64,000 nt of DNA, taken from assembly GCF_002954325.1 (NCBI RefSeq), contig NZ_MQVX01000001.1:139840-203839 (forward strand). The letters run 5' to 3'. The notes beneath the pieces are model-generated. The model was not told the origin of the DNA. It was given only the letters and a program-made list of their open reading frames with translations, and searched no databases. Shown in pieces: positions 45,411-54,545 of the stretch; the first letter of the stretch is position 1, and each line of letters begins with the position of its first letter. Made by a program: the position numbers and the translations under genes. The stretch comes from Aureicoccus marinus. Its GTDB lineage: Bacteria > Bacteroidota > Bacteroidia > Flavobacteriales > Flavobacteriaceae.

Positions 45411-46757
45411 TCACTCCTGTGGTTCCCAATCAATTCTTCTTGTGGCGAACATGATGATCGCCAGGATCACAAACAGTCCCACACTACCGACTAAGAGGGC
45501 GTAGTTTTCGAGTTGTATGATCACAAAGATGAAGGAGTAAAGTGCCGTCATCGAACTGAAGATCAGCAACGAAAACTTGAAGCTCCTCAATATACTTGCT
45601 GAGTAAAGGGTGATCAGCCCTATAACGGCTAAGCCCGAAATCAAGTAGGCCCGCAAAAAATTCTGGTGCTCTGTTATCGAAATAAGCAGGGTGTAAAACA
45701 TCACCAAGGCCAAACCGATCATCAGGTATTGGAAGGGGTGAATGCTGATTTTACTGATGAGCTGAATCAGAAGAAAGACCAGCAGGGTCAGCCCGATAAT
45801 CATAAAACCGTACTTACTGCTTCGCTCTGTTTTTTGGTAGTCGTCTATGGGTACAATCAGGTCTGTTCCAAAAGCGAACTCACTTAGTTCAGGGAGGTTG
45901 TAAAAAAAGGACTGACCAAACTGCCGATTGATTTCCAGGATTTTCCATTGAGCCTTAAACCCATCCGGGCCTATGGTCTTGCTGTCGTCTTCGGGCAAGA
46001 ACTCTCCGCTAAAGCTCGGCGAAGGCCAATCGGATTTCATCGCTGTCGTGGTGACTTTTCCGATCGGGACAAATCTGAGGCTCTCACTTCCGTTCATCTC
46101 CATTTGCATTTCAAAAGACAGGTTTTTGTCTTTGAACTCGGTCATGGATTTGATAAAGCCACTTTCCAAGGTACTGATGCGTTGGTTGTTGAATTTGGGT
46201 TTTAAGTTGTAGCGAGCCGAATCCAGAGCAAATTCCACTTCGGTGCGGATACCCTTGAGGTTGGAGGTACGCAGAAGTAAGGTCGCCTTGGACCAGAGGA
46301 TGTCTTTATCGGGTACCTCAATAGCGCTAAATTCAAAGCCCTCGAAGTTACCACTCAAACGGAGCTGAGTGGAGTAGACCACAGACTCGTAGATCCCGTA
46401 GTTCAATACTTCCGTATCGATCTTGGATTGAATATCCAGGTTCTCGGGTAAGAAGTAAGCCGTGTGAAAGACCTCCTTTTCGGTCGTGATGTAGGCCTTG
46501 GTATCGGGGTTGAGCACCTTTTCTTGCTCAAAGGTGCGGTATGGGATTTTGATAATGGGTCCGTAAAGGGTGACCGACTTACCCCATTTTCCATTGATTT
46601 CGTCAATCACTTCCTGTTGCCGTTGTCCACGTTCTTTAATCAGGTCCTTGACAAAGGCCAAGGGAATTAAAAGTACGAGGAGGATAAAGCCGACCACCAG
46701 CATGCGGAGCGAGATGGAGTTTCTAAGCCAATTGCCAATTCGATTTGATGTACTCAT
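45411..46757 (-). CDS. creD: cell envelope integrity protein CreD
   Basis: A 448-residue inner-membrane protein: one N-terminal helix (about residues 18-38), a large periplasmic beta-rich domain with LYGPIIKIPYRT and FHTAYFLPENLDI, and five to six C-terminal helices (about 315-440). This matches CreD. Its molecular role is not known; in other bacteria it responds to envelope stress. It ends an operon with a winged-helix regulator (6 bases upstream) and a membrane protein. Confidence 0.93.
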   Translation of the reverse strand: MSTSNRIGNWLRNSISLRMLVVGFILLVLLIPLAFVKDLIKERGQRQQEVIDEINGKWGKSVTLYGPIIKIPYRTFEQEKVLNPDTKAYITTEKEVFHTAYFLPENLDIQSKIDTEVLNYGIYESVVYSTQLRLSGNFEGFEFSAIEVPDKDILWSKATLLLRTSNLKGIRTEVEFALDSARYNLKPKFNNQRISTLESGFIKSMTEFKDKNLSFEMQMEMNGSESLRFVPIGKVTTTAMKSDWPSPSFSGEFLPEDDSKTIGPDGFKAQWKILEINRQFGQSFFYNLPELSEFAFGTDLIVPIDDYQKTERSSKYGFMIIGLTLLVFLLIQLISKISIHPFQYLMIGLALVMFYTLLISITEHQNFLRAYLISGLAVIGLITLYSASILRSFKFSLLIFSSMTALYSFIFVIIQLENYALLVGSVGLFVILAIIMFATRRIDWEPQE

Positions 46758-46763
46758 AGGTGT

Positions 46764-47087
46764 CTATTTAGAATTAGGATTATCGTTTGGGTTTTCGGCT
46801 TGTTTGATTAGGTATTCTAGGGCCTCCAGGTGTTTTTGAAAGGCTGTTCTTCCCGCCTTGGTCGCCTTGTAGCGGGTATTGGGTTTACGCCCCACAAAGC
46901 GTTTTTCTATACTGAGGTATTCTGCTTTTTCTAAAGTCTTTAAATGACTGGCCAGGTTTCCGTCGGTCAGTCCAAGGAGTTCCTTGAGTCGGGTAAAATC
47001 AACTTCCTCATTGACCATGAGAATAGACATGATACCCAACCGGATTCGGTGGTCAAAGAGTTTATTGATGTTATCGATCAATCCCAT
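46764..47087 (-). CDS. winged-helix transcriptional regulator (HTH_34/PadR-like)
   Basis: The ATG at 47087 gives MGLIDNINKLFDHRIRLGIM, the usual start; an upstream start at 47162 would overlap the preceding gene. The 107-residue protein has a helix-turn-helix (VDFTRLKELLGLTDGNLASHLKTL, about residues 28-52) and wing (RKPNTRYKATKAGR). It lies between a membrane protein gene (2 bases) and creD (6 bases). It probably binds the palindrome at 47706-47724 and controls its own operon. Confidence 0.92.
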   Translation of the reverse strand: MGLIDNINKLFDHRIRLGIMSILMVNEEVDFTRLKELLGLTDGNLASHLKTLEKAEYLSIEKRFVGRKPNTRYKATKAGRTAFQKHLEALEYLIKQAENPNDNPNSK

Positions 47088-47089
47088 GC

Positions 47090-47698
47090 TTAGCCCTGAC
47101 GTTCTTTTTGGTACATGAGTCCTCCGTACAGAATGTGCATCACCCCAAATCCAAGGGTCCAAAACCAGAACCCGTGGCCCGGAAAGGCGGCACAGAAAAG
47201 CCCAAGTACAATTTCGATATAACCCAGGTAGCGGACCTGCCCCAGGGTGTATTTGGACGCGTTGACCAAAGCCAGACCATAAAAGATCAGCATAAGGGCC
47301 CCGGTCAGACCAAAGTGATCGCTTTGAATCTTAATGAGAATGTAGATTCCACCGGTAAGTAAGGGCACAGCAAAGTTGATCAGTAGTCGGGTAGTCGTGG
47401 CATCCCATATGTTTTCTCCATTCTTTTTGGCTTTGCGATAAGAGAGCCCAATGGCGGTAACTATACTCAAGAAGGCAATTCCCAATAAAAGGGCAACCAG
47501 GAGCGAAAAGGAGGTACTGTGTGTTCTCAAGCTTTCGCCTTCAGCGGGGAGCAGATAGACATAGGCAATACCTGCGCCGATTAAGGCATAAAGGCCAGCG
47601 AGTATTCCGGATAGGCCACTCAGCGATAGAAATCGAGAGGAGCGGGACATGAGGTCCTTGATTTCGGAAAGGTCATCCAGGTAGTTCTTTGATTCCAT
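47090..47698 (-). CDS. membrane protein of the creD operon
   Basis: A 202-residue protein with a soluble N-terminus (LDDLSEIKDLMSRSSRFLSL) and five to six helices (for example SGLSGILAGLYALIGAGIAY and LGYIEIVLGLFCAAF). Similar proteins often accompany this HTH regulator in Bacteroidota, as I recall. Function unknown. First gene of the operon. Confidence 0.8.
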   Translation of the reverse strand: MESKNYLDDLSEIKDLMSRSSRFLSLSGLSGILAGLYALIGAGIAYVYLLPAEGESLRTHSTSFSLLVALLLGIAFLSIVTAIGLSYRKAKKNGENIWDATTTRLLINFAVPLLTGGIYILIKIQSDHFGLTGALMLIFYGLALVNASKYTLGQVRYLGYIEIVLGLFCAAFPGHGFWFWTLGFGVMHILYGGLMYQKERQG

Positions 47699-47705
47699 TT
47701 AAAAG

Positions 47706-47724
47706 TACTTTGAAATACAAAGTA
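47706..47724. promoter_or_regulatory. palindromic operator of the creD operon
   Basis: TACTTTG, five bases, then CAAAGTA: a perfect 7-base-arm inverted repeat. It begins 8 bases upstream of the membrane-protein ATG and includes a -7-like TACTTTG on each strand, so a bound dimer would block the promoter. The DUF1801 gene on the other side may share it. Confidence 0.6.
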
Positions 47725-47744
47725 AAAATAATTTAATTTTCCAA

Positions 47745-48143
47745 TTGAAGTACTATCTTTTGAAAAATTTAAGAGTGAACCCGGCCGAAGACTACATTCT
47801 CCAACAAAAAGAACCCTATAGAGAGATCCTCCTCTTTCTTCAGCAGTTTATCGAGCGTCAAATCCCTTCTATACAGCTGAAATACAAGTATAAGATACCG
47901 TTCTTCGACTATAAAGACAGACCGTTCTGTTATTTGAATGTACCCCGTAAAAAGACCTATGTCGAGCTTGGATTCTGGCATGCGGCCCACCTCACCTTGC
48001 ATCCGGAACACCTGCATTCCGATGGTCGCAAAGTCATGCGCTCCTTGCGATTTCACTCTTTGGAGGCGATTGACCCACAGGTATTGGAAGACCTGCTTCA
48101 AGAAGCGGTATCCAAATCACACCTGGGCTTTTATAAGAAGTAG
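47745..48143 (+). CDS. DUF1801 family protein
   Basis: About 132 residues. The core reads NPAEDYILQQKEPYREILL, then IPSIQLKYKYKIPFFDYKDRPFCYLNVP and YVELGFWHAAHLTLHPEHL, typical of the DUF1801 (YdhG-like) fold. There is no ATG near the N-terminus: TTG at 47745, TTG at 47760 and GTG at 47775 are all possible, and family length favours the first two. A TATCTTTT element at 47754-47761 would support the GTG. Function unknown. Confidence 0.8.
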   Translation: MKYYLLKNLRVNPAEDYILQQKEPYREILLFLQQFIERQIPSIQLKYKYKIPFFDYKDRPFCYLNVPRKKTYVELGFWHAAHLTLHPEHLHSDGRKVMRSLRFHSLEAIDPQVLEDLLQEAVSKSHLGFYKK

Positions 48144-48146
48144 AAC

Positions 48147-50111
48147 TTAGCTCTTCTTCAGGGAAATCAAACTGTTTTGCTGTAAATAATAAAAGGTGTC
48201 GTAAAGTTCCTTGAGTTGGGGGTAGTTTTCGACCAAGAAGAAGACATTTTTGACATCAAAGACAAACTGCAAGTTGATGTTCTTACCGTCGGGGGAGGCT
48301 TTGCAATCGTACTTTAATGAAGCCTGTCCGTCTAGTACACTCAATTCCTTTTTCGCAGGCAAGTCCTCAATGACGTAGCCTTCCGGAACAGGAATAATGG
48401 CATTGAAGCCATAGGATCTGGGATAACCAAATTCCACCGGGAATTGCCGCTTCTTATTCTTGAAGGGGGAAGAGCTCAAAAACTTCACAATAAAGGGATT
48501 GAAACGTATTCGGTTGTCTTCACTGAAGCCCGGCATTTCAAAAACATAGTTTTGGGTCAGTTTTTTTGGGGTACTGCCGGGAGCAATCTTGTGCTCGCTG
48601 ATTTCAATAAAACTGTTGTCTTCGATTTTTTCTAGAAAACCTTCTTCTCCTAACTTATCGAGAGTTCTGTAGCGATCGGATGCACTGTACCCCAGAAGGA
48701 TTTCTCGATGACGCCCCTTAATGACCTGATTATCCAGGTCAAATTGCAGCATAACTTGACTGGTGGATTTATTTCGGTTCGATACCGGCAGGTCAATCCA
48801 ATAGCTGTCTTTCTTAAAGTCCATGACCCGCCCGACATAGTTGAGTGCACGATAGGGTAGCATTCCAAAAGGAGTAAACTTATCGCTGGCGTCCAAAACA
48901 TAGTCCTTTCCATCGATGGTGGCCAAAGCGACTAAATAATTAAAGTCGGTGATATTGGCCTGATTACGTCGAGGTAAACCGTTTTCTCGGGTGGACAAGA
49001 GTACAATCTTGGCGGGAATATCGGCCGCTTCCAGCATATTGATGAGGGAGATATTGATTTCGCCAATATTCCCCGTTCTATTTTCGTAGGCCTTTTTGAC
49101 GCGCACCTTGCGGTAGATCCCATACTTCTCATTCCAATTGAAATGGTCTTGTATGTGCTTGTAAACAGCGCGGGCTTTTTCCATTGTGGTCTGAGCCGAC
49201 TTCGCGTTACTCGGCAAAGCCTTGGTAAAGAAGTCCTGTTTACCCACTTGTCTACCAATGTCCTGATCCTTGCGATACTCTTTGTCTACATCCTTCCAAC
49301 TTTTGGAATACTTTTCGACCCCTCCATTAAAAGGGTAGAACTGCGAAAGTTCAAAGACCAGACGCGAGATGTAGTTCTCGCTAGAGAGCATAAAGGGTTC
49401 GGTCTCTCGAAAAGCGGGCACATTTTCGATAGCAAAATCCAATACCTCGCAAGAAGCCGATTGAGAACTGCGTGGAACAGAAAAACAATTTGGGCGTTCT
49501 GAGTTTAAATTGAGCGAAAGCGGGAGATCTCCTTTTAGGACCCGGTTATACACATAGTTCCCTGGTATTTCGGCATGAAAACGGCTGTAGAGCTTTGGTA
49601 TGGATCCCTGAAAATCCCAGCGGTCCAAATTGAAGTAAAAAGGAGATTGCAGGGTGTATTTGTACTCAATGATGGACCCCACTTTTACTTTCGGAAAAGT
49701 AAATCGGTAGGCCGACCAATTGGGGGTTTCGTCCACCAAAAACTGAGCAGATTGGTCGACTCCTGTTTTTTCGCGTCCGTTGTGGGTGATGGCCTGGAAT
49801 TTGACGATTTGTTCTTTTCGTTTATCGGTCCTGTAAAGGGGAATTTCCTGATTGGCCAATTCGAGCCCTTCCTGATTGAGGATCTTGATTTTGGTATGGT
49901 ACTCCTTCATCAAGTAGATATAACCGTTGTCTTTCAGCTCAAAGGTGTAGACACCGTATTCGAAAATAGCCATGGCTTCGGCTTCGGGATCACCAGGAAA
50001 ATGATCCATCTCGAGTTCTTTGACCGTCACGTTGCCAAAAGGTTGGCTGTATTGGGCGCTGAGACTAAGGTTGAGAAATAAAAAGAGGAGGAGTAGAAAA
50101 CTTCGGCTCAT
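48147..50111 (-). CDS. DUF3857 and transglutaminase-like domain protein
   Basis: A 654-residue exported protein (signal FLLLLFLFLNLSLSAQ). DUF3857 covers about residues 50-240 (YHTKIKILNQEGLE, GSIIEYKYTLQSPF). A transglutaminase-like fold follows (about 270-400: ARAVYKHIQDHFNWNEKYG), then a DUF3858-like C-terminus. At the place of the usual catalytic Cys (GDCxD type) the sequence is TGNIGEINISL, without Cys, so it is probably not an active transglutaminase. It is periplasmic or surface-exposed. Confidence 0.9.
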   Translation of the reverse strand: MSRSFLLLLFLFLNLSLSAQYSQPFGNVTVKELEMDHFPGDPEAEAMAIFEYGVYTFELKDNGYIYLMKEYHTKIKILNQEGLELANQEIPLYRTDKRKEQIVKFQAITHNGREKTGVDQSAQFLVDETPNWSAYRFTFPKVKVGSIIEYKYTLQSPFYFNLDRWDFQGSIPKLYSRFHAEIPGNYVYNRVLKGDLPLSLNLNSERPNCFSVPRSSQSASCEVLDFAIENVPAFRETEPFMLSSENYISRLVFELSQFYPFNGGVEKYSKSWKDVDKEYRKDQDIGRQVGKQDFFTKALPSNAKSAQTTMEKARAVYKHIQDHFNWNEKYGIYRKVRVKKAYENRTGNIGEINISLINMLEAADIPAKIVLLSTRENGLPRRNQANITDFNYLVALATIDGKDYVLDASDKFTPFGMLPYRALNYVGRVMDFKKDSYWIDLPVSNRNKSTSQVMLQFDLDNQVIKGRHREILLGYSASDRYRTLDKLGEEGFLEKIEDNSFIEISEHKIAPGSTPKKLTQNYVFEMPGFSEDNRIRFNPFIVKFLSSSPFKNKKRQFPVEFGYPRSYGFNAIIPVPEGYVIEDLPAKKELSVLDGQASLKYDCKASPDGKNINLQFVFDVKNVFFLVENYPQLKELYDTFYYLQQNSLISLKKS

Positions 50112-50168
50112 CAGGTGGTTGGTTTAGGCCCGGAAGATAACCGCTCCCCACCAACAGACCAAGAAGTT

Positions 50169-50987
50169 TTATGTATTCTGCACCACTTCTCTCAGTCGGA
50201 CAAGTTGGGTCAACAGGTCTTCCATCAAATCCAACTGCAGCATATTCGCACCATCACTTTTCGCATTTGCTGGATCATAGTGTGTTTCCATAAACAAGCC
50301 ATCAACTCCGACGGCAATACCGGCTTTGGCCATAGTACTGATCAGAGCAGGGCGACCACCGGTAACTCCAGAAGCCTGGTTGGGCTGTTGTAGAGAATGG
50401 GTAACATCCAGAACCACAGGAGCGTAGTTTTGCATTGTTGGGATACCGCGGTAGTCCACTACCAAATCTTGGTAACCAAACATGGTCCCCCTTTCGGTGA
50501 GCACGACCTGCTGATTACCGCTGTCAGTGACTTTTTTGACGGCATGAGACATGCTCTCCGGGCTCATAAATTGCCCTTTTTTGAGGTTAACGGTCTTTCC
50601 GGTCTTCGCTGCAGCAACTACCAAATCCGTTTGACGCACCAAAAAAGCGGGAATTTGCAGAACGTCAACGTACTCGGCAGCCAAGGCTGCATCTTCAGGA
50701 ACGTGGATGTCTGTCACGGTGGGAACCTGGAACTCTTGGGATACTTTTTGGAGGATTTTCAGGGCTTTTTCGTCCCCGATTCCACTAAAAGAATCGATTC
50801 GGCTGCGGTTGGCCTTCTTAAAGCTGCCTTTGAAAACGTAGGGAATACGAAGTTTATCCGTAATGTTCACTAGTTTTTCGGCAATGCGCAAGGCCATTTC
50901 TTCCCCCTCAATTGCACAGGGTCCAGAGAGCAAAAAAAACTGCCCGGAGTCGGTGTTTTTAATCTGAGGGATTTTGGAGAGTTCCAT
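50169..50987 (-). CDS. kdsA: 3-deoxy-8-phosphooctulonate synthase KdsA
   Basis: A 272-residue enzyme that condenses arabinose 5-phosphate and phosphoenolpyruvate to Kdo-8-phosphate for lipopolysaccharide. The family motifs are present: LSGPCAIEG (about residues 20-28), FKGSFKKANRSR (about 53-64), TDIHVPEDA, VNLKKGQFMSP and FMETHYDPANAKSDG (near the C-terminus). It shows that the cell makes Kdo-containing lipid A. It has its own -7 element at 51003-51010. Confidence 0.97.
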   Translation of the reverse strand: MELSKIPQIKNTDSGQFFLLSGPCAIEGEEMALRIAEKLVNITDKLRIPYVFKGSFKKANRSRIDSFSGIGDEKALKILQKVSQEFQVPTVTDIHVPEDAALAAEYVDVLQIPAFLVRQTDLVVAAAKTGKTVNLKKGQFMSPESMSHAVKKVTDSGNQQVVLTERGTMFGYQDLVVDYRGIPTMQNYAPVVLDVTHSLQQPNQASGVTGGRPALISTMAKAGIAVGVDGLFMETHYDPANAKSDGANMLQLDLMEDLLTQLVRLREVVQNT

Positions 50988-51002
50988 AGAAAAATGTTTT
51001 CA

Positions 51003-51010
51003 CAAAGATA
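51003..51010 (-). promoter_or_regulatory. -7 element of kdsA
   Basis: TATCTTTG on the minus strand, a perfect TAnnTTTG match, 15 bases from the kdsA ATG. Confidence 0.6.
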
Positions 51011-51058
51011 CTTTTTCAGATCCGAAAATTTTTCGGCCTAAGTGTAGGGGATTCAGAC

Positions 51059-51066
51059 TATATTTG
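51059..51066 (+). promoter_or_regulatory. -7 element of typA
   Basis: TATATTTG fits TAnnTTTG. It is 50 bases before the typA ATG, giving a leader of about 45 bases. The kdsA promoter points the other way 50 bases away. Confidence 0.6.
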
Positions 51067-51116
51067 CGGGCTGAAAGCGAGGGCTCTTCCTAACTGAGAG
51101 TCAGATAAAAGCACCT

Positions 51117-52916
51117 ATGGGCACCATCAAAAACATTGCAATCATTGCACACGTTGACCACGGTAAGACCACCTTGGTAGACAAAATCATGTACCACTGC
51201 CGTTTGTTCCGCGAAAATGAGAACAAAGGAGAGCTGATTTTGGACAACAACGACCTGGAACGCGAGCGTGGAATTACCATTGTCTCCAAGAATGTTTCGG
51301 TTCAGTACAAGGACGTTAAAATCAACATCATCGATACCCCTGGTCACGCCGACTTTGGTGGGGAAGTGGAACGTGTTCTCAATATGGCTGATGGGGTTCT
51401 TCTTTTGGTTGACGCCTTTGAAGGACCGATGCCTCAAACCCGCTTTGTCTTGCAAAAGGCGATCGAATTGGGATTGAAGCCCTGTGTAGTCATCAATAAG
51501 GTCGACAAAGAGAATTGTACCCCTGAAGAAGTTCACGAAAAGGTGTTTGACCTGATGTTTGAACTGGGGGCTGAAGAGTGGCAACTGGACTTTCCTACGG
51601 TATACGGTTCTGCCAAGAACAACTGGATGGGCGAGGACTGGAAAACGCCAACAGAAAATATTGAACCCTTATTGGACATGGTACTGGAACACGTTCCGAC
51701 CTTTGAACCTACAGAAGGGAACACCCAATTGCTTATCACTTCCCTCGATTTTAGTTCTTTCACTGGGCGAATCGCTATCGGTCGCCTGCAAAGAGGTAGT
51801 CTGAAAGAGGGGCAGCAAGTCGTGCTAATCAAAAGAGATGGGTCTACTCAAAAAACCCGCATCAAGGAACTCTTTGTTTTTGAAGGTTTAGGCCGTCAAA
51901 AAGTAAGCGAAGTGCAAACGGGAGACATCTGTGCCATTGTTGGTATGGAGAACTTCGAAATTGGCGATACGGTCGCTGATTTTGAGGAGCCAGAAGCCTT
52001 GAAGACCATCGCGATCGACGAGCCGACCATGAGCATGCTCTTTACTATTAACGACAGCCCTTTTTTCGGGAAAGACGGGAAGTTTGTAACCTCTCGCCAC
52101 CTCAAGGAACGTCTCGAAAAAGAGCTCGAAAAGAACCTGGCTTTAAGGGTAGAAGAAACCGACAGTGCTGACCGCTTTATGGTCTTCGGCCGTGGCGTAC
52201 TTCACCTCTCGGTTTTGATCGAAACCATGCGAAGAGAAGGCTACGAACTGCAAATCGGTCAGCCCCAGGTAATCCTTAAAACCATAGACGGGGTGACCTG
52301 TGAACCGGTCGAAGAGTTGACTATTGATTTGCCGGAAGAAGTATCGGGTAAGGCAGTAGAAATGGTGTCAATCCGCAAAGGAGAGATGAGGAGTATGGAG
52401 GCCCGTGGAAGCCGAATGCTCTGTGAATTCGAAATCCCTTCTCGGGGAATCATTGGATTGAGAAATCAATTGCTTACCGCGACAGCAGGGGAGGCTATTA
52501 TGGCTCACCGCTTCAAGGAGTACCAACCCTTAAAAGGCGATATTCCTGGTCGTATCAACGGTTCTTTGGTTTCGATGGAAAACGGAACGGCGATTCCTTA
52601 CTCGATCGATAAACTACAAGAAAGAGGGAAGTTCTTTATCGATCCGGGAGAAGAGATCTACGAAGGACAAGTAATTGGTGAAAACTCGCGAAACGATGAT
52701 ATGGCCATCAATGTGACCAAGACCAAAAAGCTATCTAACGTTAGAGCTGCGGGATCAGACGATAAGGCCAAGATTGTACCAGCAATCAAGTTCTCTTTGG
52801 AAGAAGCTTTGGAGTACATCCAAAAAGACGAGTACGTTGAGGTGACTCCAAATCACTTGAGATTGCGCAAAATCTTCCTGAAAGAGGTCGATCGCAAGCG
52901 CAACAAAACCGTCTAA
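51117..52916 (+). CDS. typA: translational GTPase TypA/BipA
   Basis: A 599-residue ribosome-associated GTPase. G1 is AHVDHGKTT (11-19), the G2 region is RERGITI, G3 is DTPGHADFGGEVER, and G4 is NKVDKE. Domain II and the EF-G-like domains III and V follow, with the TypA-specific C-terminus (VEVTPNHLRLRKIFL). It helps ribosome assembly and stress growth in other bacteria. It stands alone, with its own promoter. Confidence 0.98.
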   Translation: MGTIKNIAIIAHVDHGKTTLVDKIMYHCRLFRENENKGELILDNNDLERERGITIVSKNVSVQYKDVKINIIDTPGHADFGGEVERVLNMADGVLLLVDAFEGPMPQTRFVLQKAIELGLKPCVVINKVDKENCTPEEVHEKVFDLMFELGAEEWQLDFPTVYGSAKNNWMGEDWKTPTENIEPLLDMVLEHVPTFEPTEGNTQLLITSLDFSSFTGRIAIGRLQRGSLKEGQQVVLIKRDGSTQKTRIKELFVFEGLGRQKVSEVQTGDICAIVGMENFEIGDTVADFEEPEALKTIAIDEPTMSMLFTINDSPFFGKDGKFVTSRHLKERLEKELEKNLALRVEETDSADRFMVFGRGVLHLSVLIETMRREGYELQIGQPQVILKTIDGVTCEPVEELTIDLPEEVSGKAVEMVSIRKGEMRSMEARGSRMLCEFEIPSRGIIGLRNQLLTATAGEAIMAHRFKEYQPLKGDIPGRINGSLVSMENGTAIPYSIDKLQERGKFFIDPGEEIYEGQVIGENSRNDDMAINVTKTKKLSNVRAAGSDDKAKIVPAIKFSLEEALEYIQKDEYVEVTPNHLRLRKIFLKEVDRKRNKTV

Positions 52917-52922
52917 TTCGGA

Positions 52923-53675
52923 CTATTGTTCAAATCGGTGCATGTGGACGCAAGACGCGGCTGCACCGATAATACCAGCATTGTTCTTCAATTCTGCAGG
53001 AACAATCGGGGTTTGTATTTGGATCATGTGGCTGTACTGATTCCACTTTTTGGAAGCTCCTCCACCGACGATTATGTAGTCCGGGTTGACGACGAGTTCC
53101 ACGTAGTTTAAAAATTTGTTGAAACGTTTGCCCCATTTCTCGTAGCTGAGACCATCGCGTTCGCGGGCTGAAGCGGCAGCGTAGTCTTCTATTTTCTTGA
53201 AGTCTTTATACGGCATTTGACCCAATTCAAAATTGGGAAGGAGTTCTCCGTTAAAAAAAGCACCACTGCCCAAACCTGTACCCACGGTGATCATCAGTAC
53301 AAAGCCTTTCTTGCCTTTTCCAACACCGTATTCCATGGAGGCAAAACCAGCAGCGTCCGCATCGTTCACCACGGTAAACTGTTGACCCGTATGTTGGCTG
53401 AAGAGGTCTTCGATATTGGTGCCAACCCATTCTGGATTGAGGTTCCCAGGGGAAGTGCACACGCCATTCTTAACGATGGTCGGGAAGCCACAACCTACGG
53501 GACCACTGTAGTTGAAATGATCGATAATTTCTTGAACCACTCCGGCCATTTCCTGAGGGCCTCGGGAGCCTGGGGTTTGGACACGAAAACGATCCGTAGT
53601 CATTTCTCCGGTTTCTGCATTGACCAGAGCACCTTTCATACCGGTTCCACCGATATCAATACCAAGTACTTCCAT
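52923..53675 (-). CDS. ppgK: polyphosphate glucokinase (ROK family)
   Basis: A 250-residue sugar kinase. The phosphate-binding DIGGTGMKGA (about residues 6-15), the NDADAAG segment (about 105) with the catalytic Asp, and ITVGTGLGSG (about 129-138) are those of ROK-fold kinases, and the compact length and SPGNLNPEWVG match polyphosphate--glucose phosphotransferase. It phosphorylates glucose with polyphosphate or ATP. It is convergent with typA, 6 bases between stops. Confidence 0.9.
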   Translation of the reverse strand: MEVLGIDIGGTGMKGALVNAETGEMTTDRFRVQTPGSRGPQEMAGVVQEIIDHFNYSGPVGCGFPTIVKNGVCTSPGNLNPEWVGTNIEDLFSQHTGQQFTVVNDADAAGFASMEYGVGKGKKGFVLMITVGTGLGSGAFFNGELLPNFELGQMPYKDFKKIEDYAAASARERDGLSYEKWGKRFNKFLNYVELVVNPDYIIVGGGASKKWNQYSHMIQIQTPIVPAELKNNAGIIGAAASCVHMHRFEQ

Positions 53676-53728
53676 GAAGTTGATTTATGAGTGAGTTGAG
53701 TAGATGAGAAGCGGTAACTGTAGTCAAT

Positions 53729-54412
53729 CTAAACGGCTTTTTGGATCACTTCAAACATCTTGTTTCCATCGCACTTAATGGTCTTGTGCGGATATTTTAA
53801 GATCAGGGCGTAGTCGTGGGTGGCCATGACAATGGTACGCCCGGTCTGGTTGATTTCTTGGAGGACCTTCATCACCTCGACACTGGTTTGGGGGTCCAGG
53901 TTACCGGTCGGTTCGTCGGCCAGGATCAGTTCGGGATCATTCAGCAGCGCACGGGCGATCCCAACACGTTGTTGTTCCCCTCCCGACAACTGATGCGGAA
54001 ATTTAAAGCCTTTACTTTTCATTCCAACCTTGTCGAGAACTTCTTCTATTTTCAATTGCATCTTGGCCGGCTCCGTCCATCCGGTGGCCTTCAGAACAAA
54101 TTCGAGATTTTGCTCAACACTGCGGTCCGGAAGAAGTTGAAAATCTTGAAAAATAATGCCGAGTTTTCTTCTGAGGTAGGGGATGTCCTTCTCTTGCAGC
54201 TTTTTTAAGGAGTAGTCCACTACACTGGCCTGTCCTTTAGATAAAGGCAGGTCACCGTAGAGGGTTCGCAAAAAGCTGCTTTTTCCGCTACCGGTTTTTC
54301 CGATGACGTAGACGAACTCGCCTTTCTTTACCTCGAGGTTGATATTGCTTAAAATCAGGTTGTCGTTCTGAAAAATATCGACATCCTTCATTTGTAAAAC
54401 TGTTTCGGCCAT
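53729..54412 (-). CDS. ftsE: FtsE-like ABC ATP-binding protein
   Basis: A 227-residue ATPase with Walker [10 protein letters not shown] (about residues 36-44), the signature LSGGEQQR (about 142), Walker B LILADEP followed by TGNLDP, and the switch His in ATHDYAL. The short length and sequence fit FtsE, which works with FtsX in divisome control and wall hydrolase activation. No ftsX lies next to it in this window. It is divergent from the TPR gene. Confidence 0.88.
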   Translation of the reverse strand: MAETVLQMKDVDIFQNDNLILSNINLEVKKGEFVYVIGKTGSGKSSFLRTLYGDLPLSKGQASVVDYSLKKLQEKDIPYLRRKLGIIFQDFQLLPDRSVEQNLEFVLKATGWTEPAKMQLKIEEVLDKVGMKSKGFKFPHQLSGGEQQRVGIARALLNDPELILADEPTGNLDPQTSVEVMKVLQEINQTGRTIVMATHDYALILKYPHKTIKCDGNKMFEVIQKAV

Positions 54413-54545
54413 TGGGGTGACTTTTCCCTAGTAAAGGTAATAAGGATTTCCGGAAAAGGGCAGGGGTATACTTTGGCCCATTATTTGACGTTCTAAGAAA
54501 AGTTCTCGAGGCGCACGAGGTCTTGAAGCAGAACAGAGAAGCTAT

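Noticed and set aside
51090..51584. Minus-strand frame of 164 codons over the start of typA
   Set aside because: It mirrors the highly conserved GTPase domain of typA and is an antisense shadow.
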